From Fluviicola chungangensis (GTDB lineage Bacteria > Bacteroidota > Bacteroidia > Flavobacteriales_D > Crocinitomicaceae), in the NCBI RefSeq assembly GCF_007558725.1, contig NZ_VLPL01000003.1, forward strand, positions 496,001 through 560,000: DNA of 64,000 nt, given 5' to 3'. A model generated the notes under the pieces. The model saw nothing but the letters and a program-made list of their open reading frames with translations. It ran no database searches and had not been told where the DNA came from. Position numbers and translations under genes: made by a program. Below, piece after piece: positions 18,474 to 27,088 of this stretch (its first letter is position 1; each line of letters starts with the position of its first letter).

Positions 18474-20408
18474 ATGTCAAAAAGTCATCATCACGCGCTT
18501 TCATTCGCGGGATTGATCATCACGGTGGGAATTATTTTCGGGGATATCGGAACTTCACCGCTTTATGTTTTAAAGGCAGTTGCCGGAAAAAGAGAAATCA
18601 CTGAACAGTTGATACTTGGGGGGTTATCCTGTATTTTCTGGACAATCACGCTTCAAACGACACTGAAGTATGTAATTATTACATTGCGGGCAGACAACAA
18701 AGGTGAAGGGGGGATTTTCTCCTTGTATACATTGGTACGCCGGCAGCGGAAATGGCTGGTGATTCCGGCGATGATCGGCGGGGCTTCTTTGCTGGCGGAC
18801 GGAATTATTACACCGCCAATCTCGGTTTCTTCGGCTGTAGAAGGACTTGGGTATATTAACCCGAAGATCAATACTGTTCCGATTGCCATAGCTATTATCA
18901 TCGGGATCTTTGTTATTCAGCAGTTCGGGACCAAGTTTATCGGGCGTTTTTTCGGTCCGGTAATGATGATCTGGTTCCTGATGATCGGGACAGTCGGATT
19001 TATGTATTTCATGAAAGATCCGGGAATTTTAAAGGCAATTAATCCGACATACGCTTATGATCTTTTAGTGAATTATCCAAAAGGATTCTGGCTGCTTGGG
19101 GCTGTATTCTTATGTACAACCGGTGGTGAGGCGCTTTATTCTGATTTAGGGCACTGCGGAAGAGAAAATATCCGTGTAAGCTGGGTTTTTGTAAAGGCAA
19201 TGCTTTTGTTGAATTACTTCGGACAAGGAGTTTATTTAATGGACAACCTGCATGGACATATTGAAGGAAATCCGTTCTATTCGATTGTTCCTGAAGGGTT
19301 CAGACTGACTTCCGTTATTATCGCAACCGTAGCTGCAATTGTTGCTTCTCAGGCAATGATTTCCGGTTCGTTTACGCTTATCAATGAGGCTATCCGATTG
19401 AACTTGTGGCCGCGCGTAAAAGTGAACTTTCCTTCCGAGATCAAAGGACAATTGTACGTTCCGTCGATCAACTGGTTCTTAATGCTGGGATGTATTGCTA
19501 TTGTTTACCTTTTCAAAAAATCAGAGAATATGGAAGCCGCTTACGGTTTGTCCATCATTCTGACGATGATCAGTTCCACGGTGTTGCTGTATTTCTATTT
19601 CCTTCGCAAGCATTGGAATCCGATATTGCGTTACGGTTTGATCGGTTTGTTCTTCATCGTTGAGAGTAGTTTCCTGATTGCTCAGATCGATAAGTTCCCG
19701 CAGGGTGGTTACATTACTTTGACGATCGCACTTTCCGTTATGTCGGTGATGTATGTTATTTTCAAGAGTAAGATCATTCGAAACAGCATCATTGACTTTG
19801 TAAAGATCAAAAGTTACTTACCGATCCTTCGTAAATTGTCCGTGGATGATCAGATCCCGACGTATGCCACCCATTTGGTTTACCTGACCAGTGCAGAACG
19901 CGTTGATGAAGTAGAGTCTAAAGTGTTTTATTCGATCCTGGAGCAACAGCCCAAACGTGCCGAGCGCTATTGGTTTGTACATGTGATTACTTCGGATGAA
20001 CCGTATACGAAAGAGTACAAGGTTACCAAACACGATGAAAACGATTTGATTCGGATTGATTTCAAATTAGGATTTCGCATTCAGCCGAAACTGGACATGA
20101 TGTTCAAGCAGGTAGTGGAAGAATTGGTGCAGAATGGAGAAATTGAGATCCGCTCGCGTTATGCATGTGAATACCATCATAGTGACCATATCGGGGACTT
20201 TAGATTTATTGTAATTCGTAAGTTCTTATCAAATGACAATGAATTGCCCTGGTTCCATAAATTGATTATGAATGCTTACTTCTTTATCAAAGGAAGAGCC
20301 CTGTCGGAAAAGAACGAATTCGGATTGGATCCGAGTTCCTACGTGGAGGAAAATTTCCCATATGTACTTTCTAAAGCTGCTCCGATCAATCTGAAACGAA
20401 GTCAATAG
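18474..20408 (+). CDS. kup: KUP-family potassium uptake transporter
   Basis: Kup proteins are inner-membrane K+/H+ symporters. The 644-residue product begins with the family hallmark GDIGTSPLYVLK. It has about 12 membrane helices over the first 440 residues, contains CTTGGEALYSDLGHCG, and ends in a hydrophilic cytoplasmic C-terminal domain of about 180 residues. Length and motifs match the family. It reads away from trmB, and a glycosyltransferase gene begins 7 nt after its stop, so the two are probably cotranscribed. Confidence 0.93.
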   Translation: MSKSHHHALSFAGLIITVGIIFGDIGTSPLYVLKAVAGKREITEQLILGGLSCIFWTITLQTTLKYVIITLRADNKGEGGIFSLYTLVRRQRKWLVIPAMIGGASLLADGIITPPISVSSAVEGLGYINPKINTVPIAIAIIIGIFVIQQFGTKFIGRFFGPVMMIWFLMIGTVGFMYFMKDPGILKAINPTYAYDLLVNYPKGFWLLGAVFLCTTGGEALYSDLGHCGRENIRVSWVFVKAMLLLNYFGQGVYLMDNLHGHIEGNPFYSIVPEGFRLTSVIIATVAAIVASQAMISGSFTLINEAIRLNLWPRVKVNFPSEIKGQLYVPSINWFLMLGCIAIVYLFKKSENMEAAYGLSIILTMISSTVLLYFYFLRKHWNPILRYGLIGLFFIVESSFLIAQIDKFPQGGYITLTIALSVMSVMYVIFKSKIIRNSIIDFVKIKSYLPILRKLSVDDQIPTYATHLVYLTSAERVDEVESKVFYSILEQQPKRAERYWFVHVITSDEPYTKEYKVTKHDENDLIRIDFKLGFRIQPKLDMMFKQVVEELVQNGEIEIRSRYACEYHHSDHIGDFRFIVIRKFLSNDNELPWFHKLIMNAYFFIKGRALSEKNEFGLDPSSYVEENFPYVLSKAAPINLKRSQ

Positions 20409-20415
20409 AGTAAGT

Positions 20416-21339
20416 ATGCATCCGGCTGAATTGTCACGAGAGCGCATATTATTTGCCTGCCTCAATTGGGGACACGGACATACGGCCAGATCGATTTCTT
20501 TATTGAAGCAGTTGTCCGGCCAGGGAAACAAATTATTTATTTGTTGTAATCCGGCTCAAAAAGCAATTTTTTCCGAATACGGAATTACAGCAAAGTATAT
20601 CGTGGCTGAGGGATTTCTGTTCCGCTTTAAAGGCGACGGCAACTTTACTTCGGAAATGCGGCGCAATGCCTGGCGCTTTTCCCGTGCTATCAGCGAAGAA
20701 CAACGACAGGTTGAAAAACTTGTAAGTGAATTTCAGATTTCATTGGTTCTGTCGGACCATTGTTACGGTTTTCGTTCCGATACGGTTAAATCCGTTTTTA
20801 TTACGCACCAGGTTTTCTTACCGCCGAAAGCCGGTTGGATTGCGCAACGTATTCACAGAAAATGGATGAATCGCTTTTCGGAGATCTGGATCATGGATGA
20901 TCAACAAAAACGACTTGCAGGCGCATTGAGTAAACCTGTTCCAAAATCGACTTATATCGGATTTTATTCGCGCTTTCAGAATCGGGAGATTTCCCTCGTT
21001 CCCGGAAAAATGGTGGGAATTGTGAGCGGTCCGGAACCGTACTCGGAGCAGTTCTTTCATTGGATACTGGAACAGTATGGAGAAGCGAGTTTAACGTTGA
21101 TTACTCCCAGAGTCTATTCTGAGATACCTCAACATGTAACCGCCATTACCGATTGGAGACAGGCTGATGCGGAAATAGCTTCGGCAGACACGCTGATTTC
21201 CCGGAATGGATATTCAACCTTGATGGATTTACAGTTTTTGAAAAAGAAAGCGGTACTGATCCCGACGCCGGGGCAGTTGGAGCAGGAATACCTTGTAGAA
21301 TTAAAAATGGACAATGTTAAAATTGAAAAGATAGGGTAA
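20416..21339 (+). CDS. GT-B fold glycosyltransferase (MurG/GT28-like)
   Basis: The 307-residue product has an N-terminal nucleotide-fold half (ILFACLNWGHGHTARS) and a C-terminal half with the donor-sugar site pattern SRNGYSTLMDL...LIPTPGQLEQEYL. This resembles GT28/MurG-type enzymes. Substrate is unknown. Its gene follows kup by 7 nt. The last residues (about KMDNVKIEKIG) are encoded by one arm of the ATTGAAAA repeat family, so the original C-terminus appears to have been replaced or cut by the repeat. Homologues are usually somewhat longer. Confidence 0.7.
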   Translation: MHPAELSRERILFACLNWGHGHTARSISLLKQLSGQGNKLFICCNPAQKAIFSEYGITAKYIVAEGFLFRFKGDGNFTSEMRRNAWRFSRAISEEQRQVEKLVSEFQISLVLSDHCYGFRSDTVKSVFITHQVFLPPKAGWIAQRIHRKWMNRFSEIWIMDDQQKRLAGALSKPVPKSTYIGFYSRFQNREISLVPGKMVGIVSGPEPYSEQFFHWILEQYGEASLTLITPRVYSEIPQHVTAITDWRQADAEIASADTLISRNGYSTLMDLQFLKKKAVLIPTPGQLEQEYLVELKMDNVKIEKIG

Positions 21340-21395
21340 GCTTCAAAATCCTTTCATTCCGATAGCTATCGGAACTCAATTTTACATTTTCAATT
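21308..21395. repeat. Head-to-head ATTGAAAA repeats with an 18-bp palindrome
   Basis: One arm (TGTTAAAATTGAAAAG, near 21315-21330) lies inside the 3' end of the glycosyltransferase gene. The facing arm (CAATTTTACATTTTCAATT, 21377-21395) starts at the stop codon of the sensor kinase gene. Between them is a perfect 18-bp palindrome TTCCGATAGCTATCGGAA at 21357-21374. The layout matches that between clpX and trmB. Confidence 0.6.
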
Positions 21396-22479
21396 ATTTG
21401 ATTGTGATCCCTCGTGAAGTAACCAGTGTAGAAGAAGTTCCTTCAAATTTATCTAATGAAAAGGTAAATGTACTTCCAACACCGATCGTACTGCGGACAG
21501 AAATTGTTTGATTGTGAGAATCCAGGATGTGTTTTACGATGGAAAGACCCAGTCCGGATCCTCCTTCATTTCGGTTACGGCTTTTCTCCACGCGGTAAAA
21601 ACGTTCGAATAAGCGCGGTAACTCATGCGGTTCGATTCCCGGTCCGTTATCCGAGATTTCTACAGAGACCAAATCATCTACCTCGTAAAACCGGATTTGT
21701 GTTTCCCCGTTCTCATTTCCGTATGAAATGGAGTTACTGATCAGATTTGTTAATACTTGCGCGATTTTCCCCCGATCGGCGCGCACCATGATTTCTTTGT
21801 TGTATTCCTTGGCAAAACGAAGCTTGATGTGTTTTTCCTGTGAACGCAGTTCTAAACTTTCCAGTACCTCTTTTACCAGTTCTTTCAGATCAAAAGGACG
21901 CATGTCCATTTTCAGGTCATTTACTTCCAATTTGGTGAGCTCATCCAGGTCATTCAGGATATTGGTCATCCGGTCGATTGCTTTGGAAGCACGTTCCAGG
22001 AACATGCGGTTGACCCGTTCGTCTTCCAGTCCACCTTCCAATAGTGTCAAAACATATCCCTGAATGGAAAAAACAGGCGTTTTTAATTCGTGAGCGAGGT
22101 TTCCGATGAATTCCCGTCTGAATTTGTCTTGTTGCTGCAGTTGTGTGATCTCGGAGGTTCGTTGCTCGCTCCATTTTTTGGAATCCGACTCGGCATTTCC
22201 GATTATATCTTCCGACATATTGATATACAACTTTTCATCCGGCATCATTTTTCCCTTTCGGATAGAACGGTAGAGAATGCGCAATCGGTTGTAAATAAAA
22301 GCCCTAAACAGAAAATAGAAAGCAATGAAAGTTCCCAGTGCTCCGGGCAAAATGACTGAAACAAATACACCGACCGGAATCGGATAGAAGAAATTAACAA
22401 CGATGAGAATGAGTGCTAAGCAAACAGCAACGATGCCACTTCCAATAAGAATAATGGTAAACGGATTTAATTTTTTCAC
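21394..22479 (-). CDS. PhoR-like sensor histidine kinase
   Basis: The 361-residue kinase has two N-terminal membrane helices (about 10-30 and 37-60) with almost no periplasmic loop. A linker follows, then the dimerisation helix with phospho-acceptor H130 (NLAHELKTP) and a full ATPase domain (N box, DNGPGIE, and GGSGLGLSIVK). The short loop means it probably senses through the membrane or a partner, as PhoR does. The gene overlaps the response-regulator gene by 4 nt (ATGA), so the two form an operon and a cognate pair. Phosphate control is possible but not shown. Confidence 0.9.
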   Translation of the reverse strand: MKKLNPFTIILIGSGIVAVCLALILIVVNFFYPIPVGVFVSVILPGALGTFIAFYFLFRAFIYNRLRILYRSIRKGKMMPDEKLYINMSEDIIGNAESDSKKWSEQRTSEITQLQQQDKFRREFIGNLAHELKTPVFSIQGYVLTLLEGGLEDERVNRMFLERASKAIDRMTNILNDLDELTKLEVNDLKMDMRPFDLKELVKEVLESLELRSQEKHIKLRFAKEYNKEIMVRADRGKIAQVLTNLISNSISYGNENGETQIRFYEVDDLVSVEISDNGPGIEPHELPRLFERFYRVEKSRNRNEGGSGLGLSIVKHILDSHNQTISVRSTIGVGSTFTFSLDKFEGTSSTLVTSRGITIK

Positions 22480-23165
22480 TTTTCAGAAAATGTATAACCA
22501 ACACCTTTAATGGTACGAATATACGATTCTCCTAATTTTTCTCTCAATTTTCGGATATGAACATCGATTGTTCGTTCACCGACAATGGTTTCATCTCCCC
22601 AGACGGTTGTCAGGATCTGTTCGCGTGTAAAGACTTTTCCGGGTCTGGAAGCCAATAATTCGATCAGTTCAAACTCTTTTTTGGGCAGTTGGATCTCTTG
22701 ATCGTTCATGAAAACCAGGAATTTTTCGCGATTAACGGTAATGGAAGAGGTTTTGATTTCAGCTTCGGTACCATTGATGCGCCCCGCCCTTCTAAGTAAG
22801 GCTTCTACTTTCGATACCAACAGGCGCGGTCTGATCGGTTTAGTGATATAATCATCCGCTCCCGCTTCAAAGCCGGCAACTTGTGAATAATCTTCCGCTC
22901 TGGATGTCAAAAAGGCGATCAGAGGTGAATTGAGCTGAAGATCTTGCCGGATAGTCTGGCATGCTTCGATTCCATCCATTCTCGGCATCATCACATCCAT
23001 CAGAATCAGGTCCGGAGAAACTTTTTGAGCCATTTCGACTCCCTCAAGCCCGTCGTTGGCAACAAATACTTTATATCCCTCCCGCTCCAGATTATACTGT
23101 AAAAATTCCAGAATATCTTTTTCGTCGTCCACTAAAAGGATGGTTTGTCCCTTACTCACTTGCAT
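22476..23165 (-). CDS. OmpR/PhoB-family response regulator
   Basis: The 229-residue protein has a receiver domain with acidic pocket DDE (13-15), phospho-acceptor D57 (LILMDVMMP) and the conserved lysine in DDYITKP. A winged-helix DNA-binding domain of the OmpR type follows (VWGDETIVGERTIDVHIRKLREKLG). It is translated first and overlaps the kinase gene. A rare clear Shine-Dalgarno AAGGAG lies 4 nt before the ATG (23170-23175 on the minus strand). Confidence 0.92.
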   Translation of the reverse strand: MQVSKGQTILLVDDEKDILEFLQYNLEREGYKVFVANDGLEGVEMAQKVSPDLILMDVMMPRMDGIEACQTIRQDLQLNSPLIAFLTSRAEDYSQVAGFEAGADDYITKPIRPRLLVSKVEALLRRAGRINGTEAEIKTSSITVNREKFLVFMNDQEIQLPKKEFELIELLASRPGKVFTREQILTTVWGDETIVGERTIDVHIRKLREKLGESYIRTIKGVGYTFSEK

Positions 23166-23188
23166 TGTGCTCCTTGTTAAAGTTTGAG

Positions 23189-23196
23189 CAAAAGTA
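23189..23196 (-). promoter_or_regulatory. -7 box of the two-component operon
   Basis: TACTTTTG on the minus strand (23196-23189) lies 23 nt before the response-regulator ATG and upstream of the AAGGAG ribosome site. Confidence 0.55.
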
Positions 23197-23298
23197 TCCC
23201 TGATACTTTCCTTTATAATTACTGCTGTGTTACGAAATAATTAATTAATACCGGATGGATTATTTTAATGTTAACAATTTAGACGAGCAGGTAGATCA

Positions 23299-23328
23299 TT
23301 TGTCAAGCAAACGAATTGATTAACTTTA
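23299..23328 (+). promoter_or_regulatory. Promoter of truA with near-zero leader
   Basis: TTTG at 23299-23302, an 18-nt spacer and TAACTTTA at 23321-23328 form a -33/-7 pair with one mismatch. The -7 box ends 4 nt before the truA ATG at 23333, predicting a leaderless message. Confidence 0.5.
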
Positions 23329-23332
23329 CTGC

Positions 23333-24103
23333 ATGACATTTCGATATGCTCTGGAACTCGCCTATCGCGGAACGAACTATCACGGTTGGCAAATCCAACC
23401 GAATGCCTCTTCCGTTCAGGAAGAAATCGAACAAAGATTATCCCGTTTAATGGGAAATAACCCGGTTTCTGTAGTTGGTTGTGGCCGCACCGATACGGGT
23501 GTCCATGCATCTTATTATGTCCTGCATTTTGATACGGATAAAGCACTGGATCCGGAACAATTGGTTTACAAATTAAACAAAATGCTCCCGGATGATATAG
23601 GGGTCTTTTCTGCTCAACAGGTAACAGACGAATTCCATGCCCGGTTTTCAGCTACATCCCGCACGTATCACTATTTTATTCATCAAAAGAAAGATCCGTT
23701 TTTATTGGATAGCTATTACCTGGCACCGGAAATTAATTTTGCTGCTATGAACCGGGCTGCGCTGATTTTATTGGGGAAGCAGGATTTTACTTCGTTTTCT
23801 AAGCTGCATACAGATGTGAAGACAAATATTTGTACGGTTTCGGAAGCAAAATGGAATCAGCTGACAGCATATAGCTGGTACTTTGAGATAACCGCTGATC
23901 GTTTTCTAAGGAATATGGTTCGGGCAATTGTAGGCACCTTACTGGAAGTTGGTTATGGTAATCTGGATCCGGATGATCTGTTCCGGATTATGGAATCGAA
24001 GGACAGGGGAGAGGCGAAGCTATCTGTACCGGCAAAAGGATTGTTTTTAGTGGATATTCAATATCCCGAACACGTGTTTTTGGATATGAGAACAGGAAAG
24101 TGA
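23333..24103 (+). CDS. truA: tRNA pseudouridine(38-40) synthase TruA
   Basis: TruA converts uridines 38-40 in the anticodon stem to pseudouridine. The 256-residue product has the catalytic aspartate D54 in GRTDTGVHAS and the family pattern YRGTNYHGWQ near the N-terminus. FLRNMVRAIVGTLLEVG is near the C-terminus. Length is normal. Its stop is one nucleotide before the ATG of the downstream sensor gene, so the two may be cotranscribed although their functions are unrelated. Confidence 0.95.
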   Translation: MTFRYALELAYRGTNYHGWQIQPNASSVQEEIEQRLSRLMGNNPVSVVGCGRTDTGVHASYYVLHFDTDKALDPEQLVYKLNKMLPDDIGVFSAQQVTDEFHARFSATSRTYHYFIHQKKDPFLLDSYYLAPEINFAAMNRAALILLGKQDFTSFSKLHTDVKTNICTVSEAKWNQLTAYSWYFEITADRFLRNMVRAIVGTLLEVGYGNLDPDDLFRIMESKDRGEAKLSVPAKGLFLVDIQYPEHVFLDMRTGK

Positions 24104-24104
24104 G

Positions 24105-27050
24105 ATGAGTCTTAAAAAAAATATCGCAATCCTGTTGACCTGTTTTTTGGCAAGTCATGCATTTACTCAAATAAACTGGGAGCCTTCCTACCGGATCTTT
24201 TCTGTTAAAGAGGGACTTCCGAGTTCCGAAACTTATTTTGTTTACCAGGATCAACAAGGATATATTTGGTTTTGTACGGATCGGGGAGTAGTTAGGTACG
24301 ATGGGTTTCATATGGAGGTGCTGACCACCAAAAACGGGCTTCCCGACAATGTTATTTTTTGGATTTACGAAGATTACAAAGGGCGCATCTGGTTCATTAG
24401 TTATAACGGCCTGTTAAGTTATTATGACAATGCAAAACACAAAATTATAAAATACAGGTATAACCAGTTGATTTCCGATTATATAGGAAATAATTTATAT
24501 CCTTACAAAACCTTTTCAATTGATAAAAATGATAACATATTCTTTAGTTCCGGAAATAATGGGGTCCTGAAAATTGATCGGCAAGGTAGAACACAAATAG
24601 CTGCTTTTCGCGGCGATTACTGGACTTTTGATCTACGCAACGGAAGTTACCAGGCGACCTTTAACTTATATAAAACAAAAGACATAGCACCTAAGTTTTA
24701 TGAATTAACACTTCGAAAAGAAGGAAAGCTTCAAAAAAGGATAATCAGTTATGAGGTTTTTAAAAATCATATGCAGAGTGCCCTTGCTGAACTGAAATTG
24801 CATCAAGGCCGGAAAATTGCCCGGGTTCAGGATTGCTTTTTTGATCTGAGATTCCCGGAAAAGGTTGTTCGTTTCCCCGGAACTACCGGATATTTTTCTG
24901 CCGGACCTGATTTGTGGATAACCACTGTGGATGGTGCTTATAAGTTGAAGAACATCGCAAAGTATGGTTTGGTCAATGCTCCGAAACAACATTTTTTGAG
25001 CGGGTTTAAAGTTTCAGCCGTTCTAAAGGATCGGGAAAATGGGTGGTGGTTTTCTACCCTGGATAAGGGAATTGTTTATCTGCCCAATTCCATTGTAAAA
25101 AATTGTTTGGTGTTTGAAAATTCGAAAGAAATAGATGTAACCCATGTGGTGGTAGATTCAAATAAAGACATTTTTTATTCCGACCATTTGGGGGTGTTCC
25201 GTTTAAAGGATCATTACCCCTTAATTACTTCCAATCACCTTTCAAGAACGATTGTTTCGCGATTTGACAACCTCCTGCTGTTACCCAGAATAAACCGGAA
25301 GTTACCCATCGACGTGAAGAACAAAAAATATTGGCGTATCCCTAATTATTATGACTATTTCAATGAGCAAGATACCAGCGTGTTGATTTGTGCTTCTATG
25401 ATTATGCGAATTCACAGGAGCGGCCAAATGGACACGCTCTATGATTATTTCGCATCAAAAAAATACGATAAGAACCTCCACCATTTTTTTGAAACAGTTT
25501 GTTCTTCCGGTGAAGCTGTTTTTGTGGGAAATGCAAAAGGACTCTTCTGTTTGAAGAACGGGATGTTGGTTAATTCCATGTTTCCAAAAGCGATCAGGGA
25601 AAACAGGATTTCTTGTGTAAGGTATTCAAAAGAATTGGGGTTGATAATAGGAACCCGTGGAGATGGAATTTACCTTTTTAAAAACGGTAAAATAACACAT
25701 CACATTACCGCTAAAAATGGTTTGGTGAGTGATCAGATCAATAAAATCGAGCTTGAAAAAAACGGGATTACTTGCTGGATTTCAACAAATAGGGGTGTTT
25801 CAAAACTGTTTTTCATAGGGAACAAATACGTCCGGATCCACAACATTTTAAATGTGAACGGGCTCGCCTCCAGTGAAGTGAATTATGCGTTCCTGGATGA
25901 CGGAACTGTTTACCTGGCAACCAAGCGTGGGATCTCAAAATTTCCGACGGACCTGAGTTTTTTAATGAACCCATTGAAAGAACAAGTTTCCGTAAAAGAA
26001 CTAACTATTGATGGAAAGGTGATCTACCCGGAATCTCAAGATCTGGAACTCGAAAGCGGTTCAAAGATGATCCATATCGAATTGCGGTCCACAAACTATA
26101 AAAGTTTAGGCAGCCAACCTTACAAATACCGGCTGTCGGCTCACGACAAATGGACTTATGGCAATACGGGAAGTATTGATTTTTACGATTTAACCTCGGG
26201 AGATTATCATTTGGAATTGTCTTATTTAAACGACAATGGAATCTGGCAAAAGCCCTATGGAATATTAACTATTCATAAACAGCCTAAATTTGTTGAAACG
26301 ATCTGGTTTTATATTCTTTTGGTCTTCAGCAGTTTTTTACTCGCGTTTATCCTTTTCAGGATTACGGCGATTCAAATTAACAAACAGCGCAGGTATAAGC
26401 GTCAAATTGAAAAGCTGGAACAAAAAGCCCTTTTGGCCCAGATGAATCCGCATTTTATTTTCAACTCATTGAATTCCATCCAAAGTTTCCTGGTGTATCA
26501 TGAGAACGATTTGGCGGAGAAATACCTTCAGATGCTATCTCAGCTAATCCGGATGACCCTGAATAATTCACGGGAAAGTGAAGTAACGATCCAGCAGGAA
26601 ATAGATGTTTTGAGCAAGTACATCCAGCTTGAAAAAATGCGGTTTAAAGATCGTTTTGATTTTGAAATTAAAACTTCACTGACACATACGGAACGGCAAA
26701 AATACATTCCTCCCATGTTGATCCAGCCCTTTGTGGAAAATGCCATCATTCATGGTTTTAAGGGATTGAACATTATGGGGAAACTGGAAGTGAATTTTAA
26801 AGAACTGGTGGAGAACAAACTAGTGGTCGTGGTAACAGACAACGGAATAGGGTACGATTCGAAAGACAAGAATACATTGTCCTCAGAACATAAGTCCTAT
26901 GGAATGCAGATTACTTCCGAGAGACTGAGTTTATTCAGGGAAAAATACAATGCAGAGTTTGATTTTGTAATAGAAAACCGGATGGATGAAAACGGGAAAT
27001 CCAAAGGAACGAAAATCATTATTTTAATCCCGGTTTTCAATAAGGATTAA
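24105..27050 (+). CDS. Two-component-propeller sensor with LytS-type kinase domain, copy A
   Basis: The 981-residue protein has a signal peptide (about 1-22) and a large periplasmic region of propeller repeats (GLPSSETYFVYQDQQGYIWF, YKGRIWFI). A Y_Y_Y-like domain follows (about 620-720), then one membrane helix (about 730-755) and a LytS/His_kinase domain. The likely phospho-acceptor is H783 in AQMNPHFIFNSLNSIQ, and the ATP-site region is LIQPFVENAIIHGFKG. Such proteins sense extracellular signals, but the ligand is unknown. No LytTR response regulator lies beside it, which is unusual. It begins one nucleotide after truA and is followed by a paralogue. Confidence 0.88.
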   Translation: MSLKKNIAILLTCFLASHAFTQINWEPSYRIFSVKEGLPSSETYFVYQDQQGYIWFCTDRGVVRYDGFHMEVLTTKNGLPDNVIFWIYEDYKGRIWFISYNGLLSYYDNAKHKIIKYRYNQLISDYIGNNLYPYKTFSIDKNDNIFFSSGNNGVLKIDRQGRTQIAAFRGDYWTFDLRNGSYQATFNLYKTKDIAPKFYELTLRKEGKLQKRIISYEVFKNHMQSALAELKLHQGRKIARVQDCFFDLRFPEKVVRFPGTTGYFSAGPDLWITTVDGAYKLKNIAKYGLVNAPKQHFLSGFKVSAVLKDRENGWWFSTLDKGIVYLPNSIVKNCLVFENSKEIDVTHVVVDSNKDIFYSDHLGVFRLKDHYPLITSNHLSRTIVSRFDNLLLLPRINRKLPIDVKNKKYWRIPNYYDYFNEQDTSVLICASMIMRIHRSGQMDTLYDYFASKKYDKNLHHFFETVCSSGEAVFVGNAKGLFCLKNGMLVNSMFPKAIRENRISCVRYSKELGLIIGTRGDGIYLFKNGKITHHITAKNGLVSDQINKIELEKNGITCWISTNRGVSKLFFIGNKYVRIHNILNVNGLASSEVNYAFLDDGTVYLATKRGISKFPTDLSFLMNPLKEQVSVKELTIDGKVIYPESQDLELESGSKMIHIELRSTNYKSLGSQPYKYRLSAHDKWTYGNTGSIDFYDLTSGDYHLELSYLNDNGIWQKPYGILTIHKQPKFVETIWFYILLVFSSFLLAFILFRITAIQINKQRRYKRQIEKLEQKALLAQMNPHFIFNSLNSIQSFLVYHENDLAEKYLQMLSQLIRMTLNNSRESEVTIQQEIDVLSKYIQLEKMRFKDRFDFEIKTSLTHTERQKYIPPMLIQPFVENAIIHGFKGLNIMGKLEVNFKELVENKLVVVVTDNGIGYDSKDKNTLSSEHKSYGMQITSERLSLFREKYNAEFDFVIENRMDENGKSKGTKIIILIPVFNKD

Positions 27051-27088
27051 TACAGCAGAAACTGGAAGTGGAATTATTTTTGAAGCAG

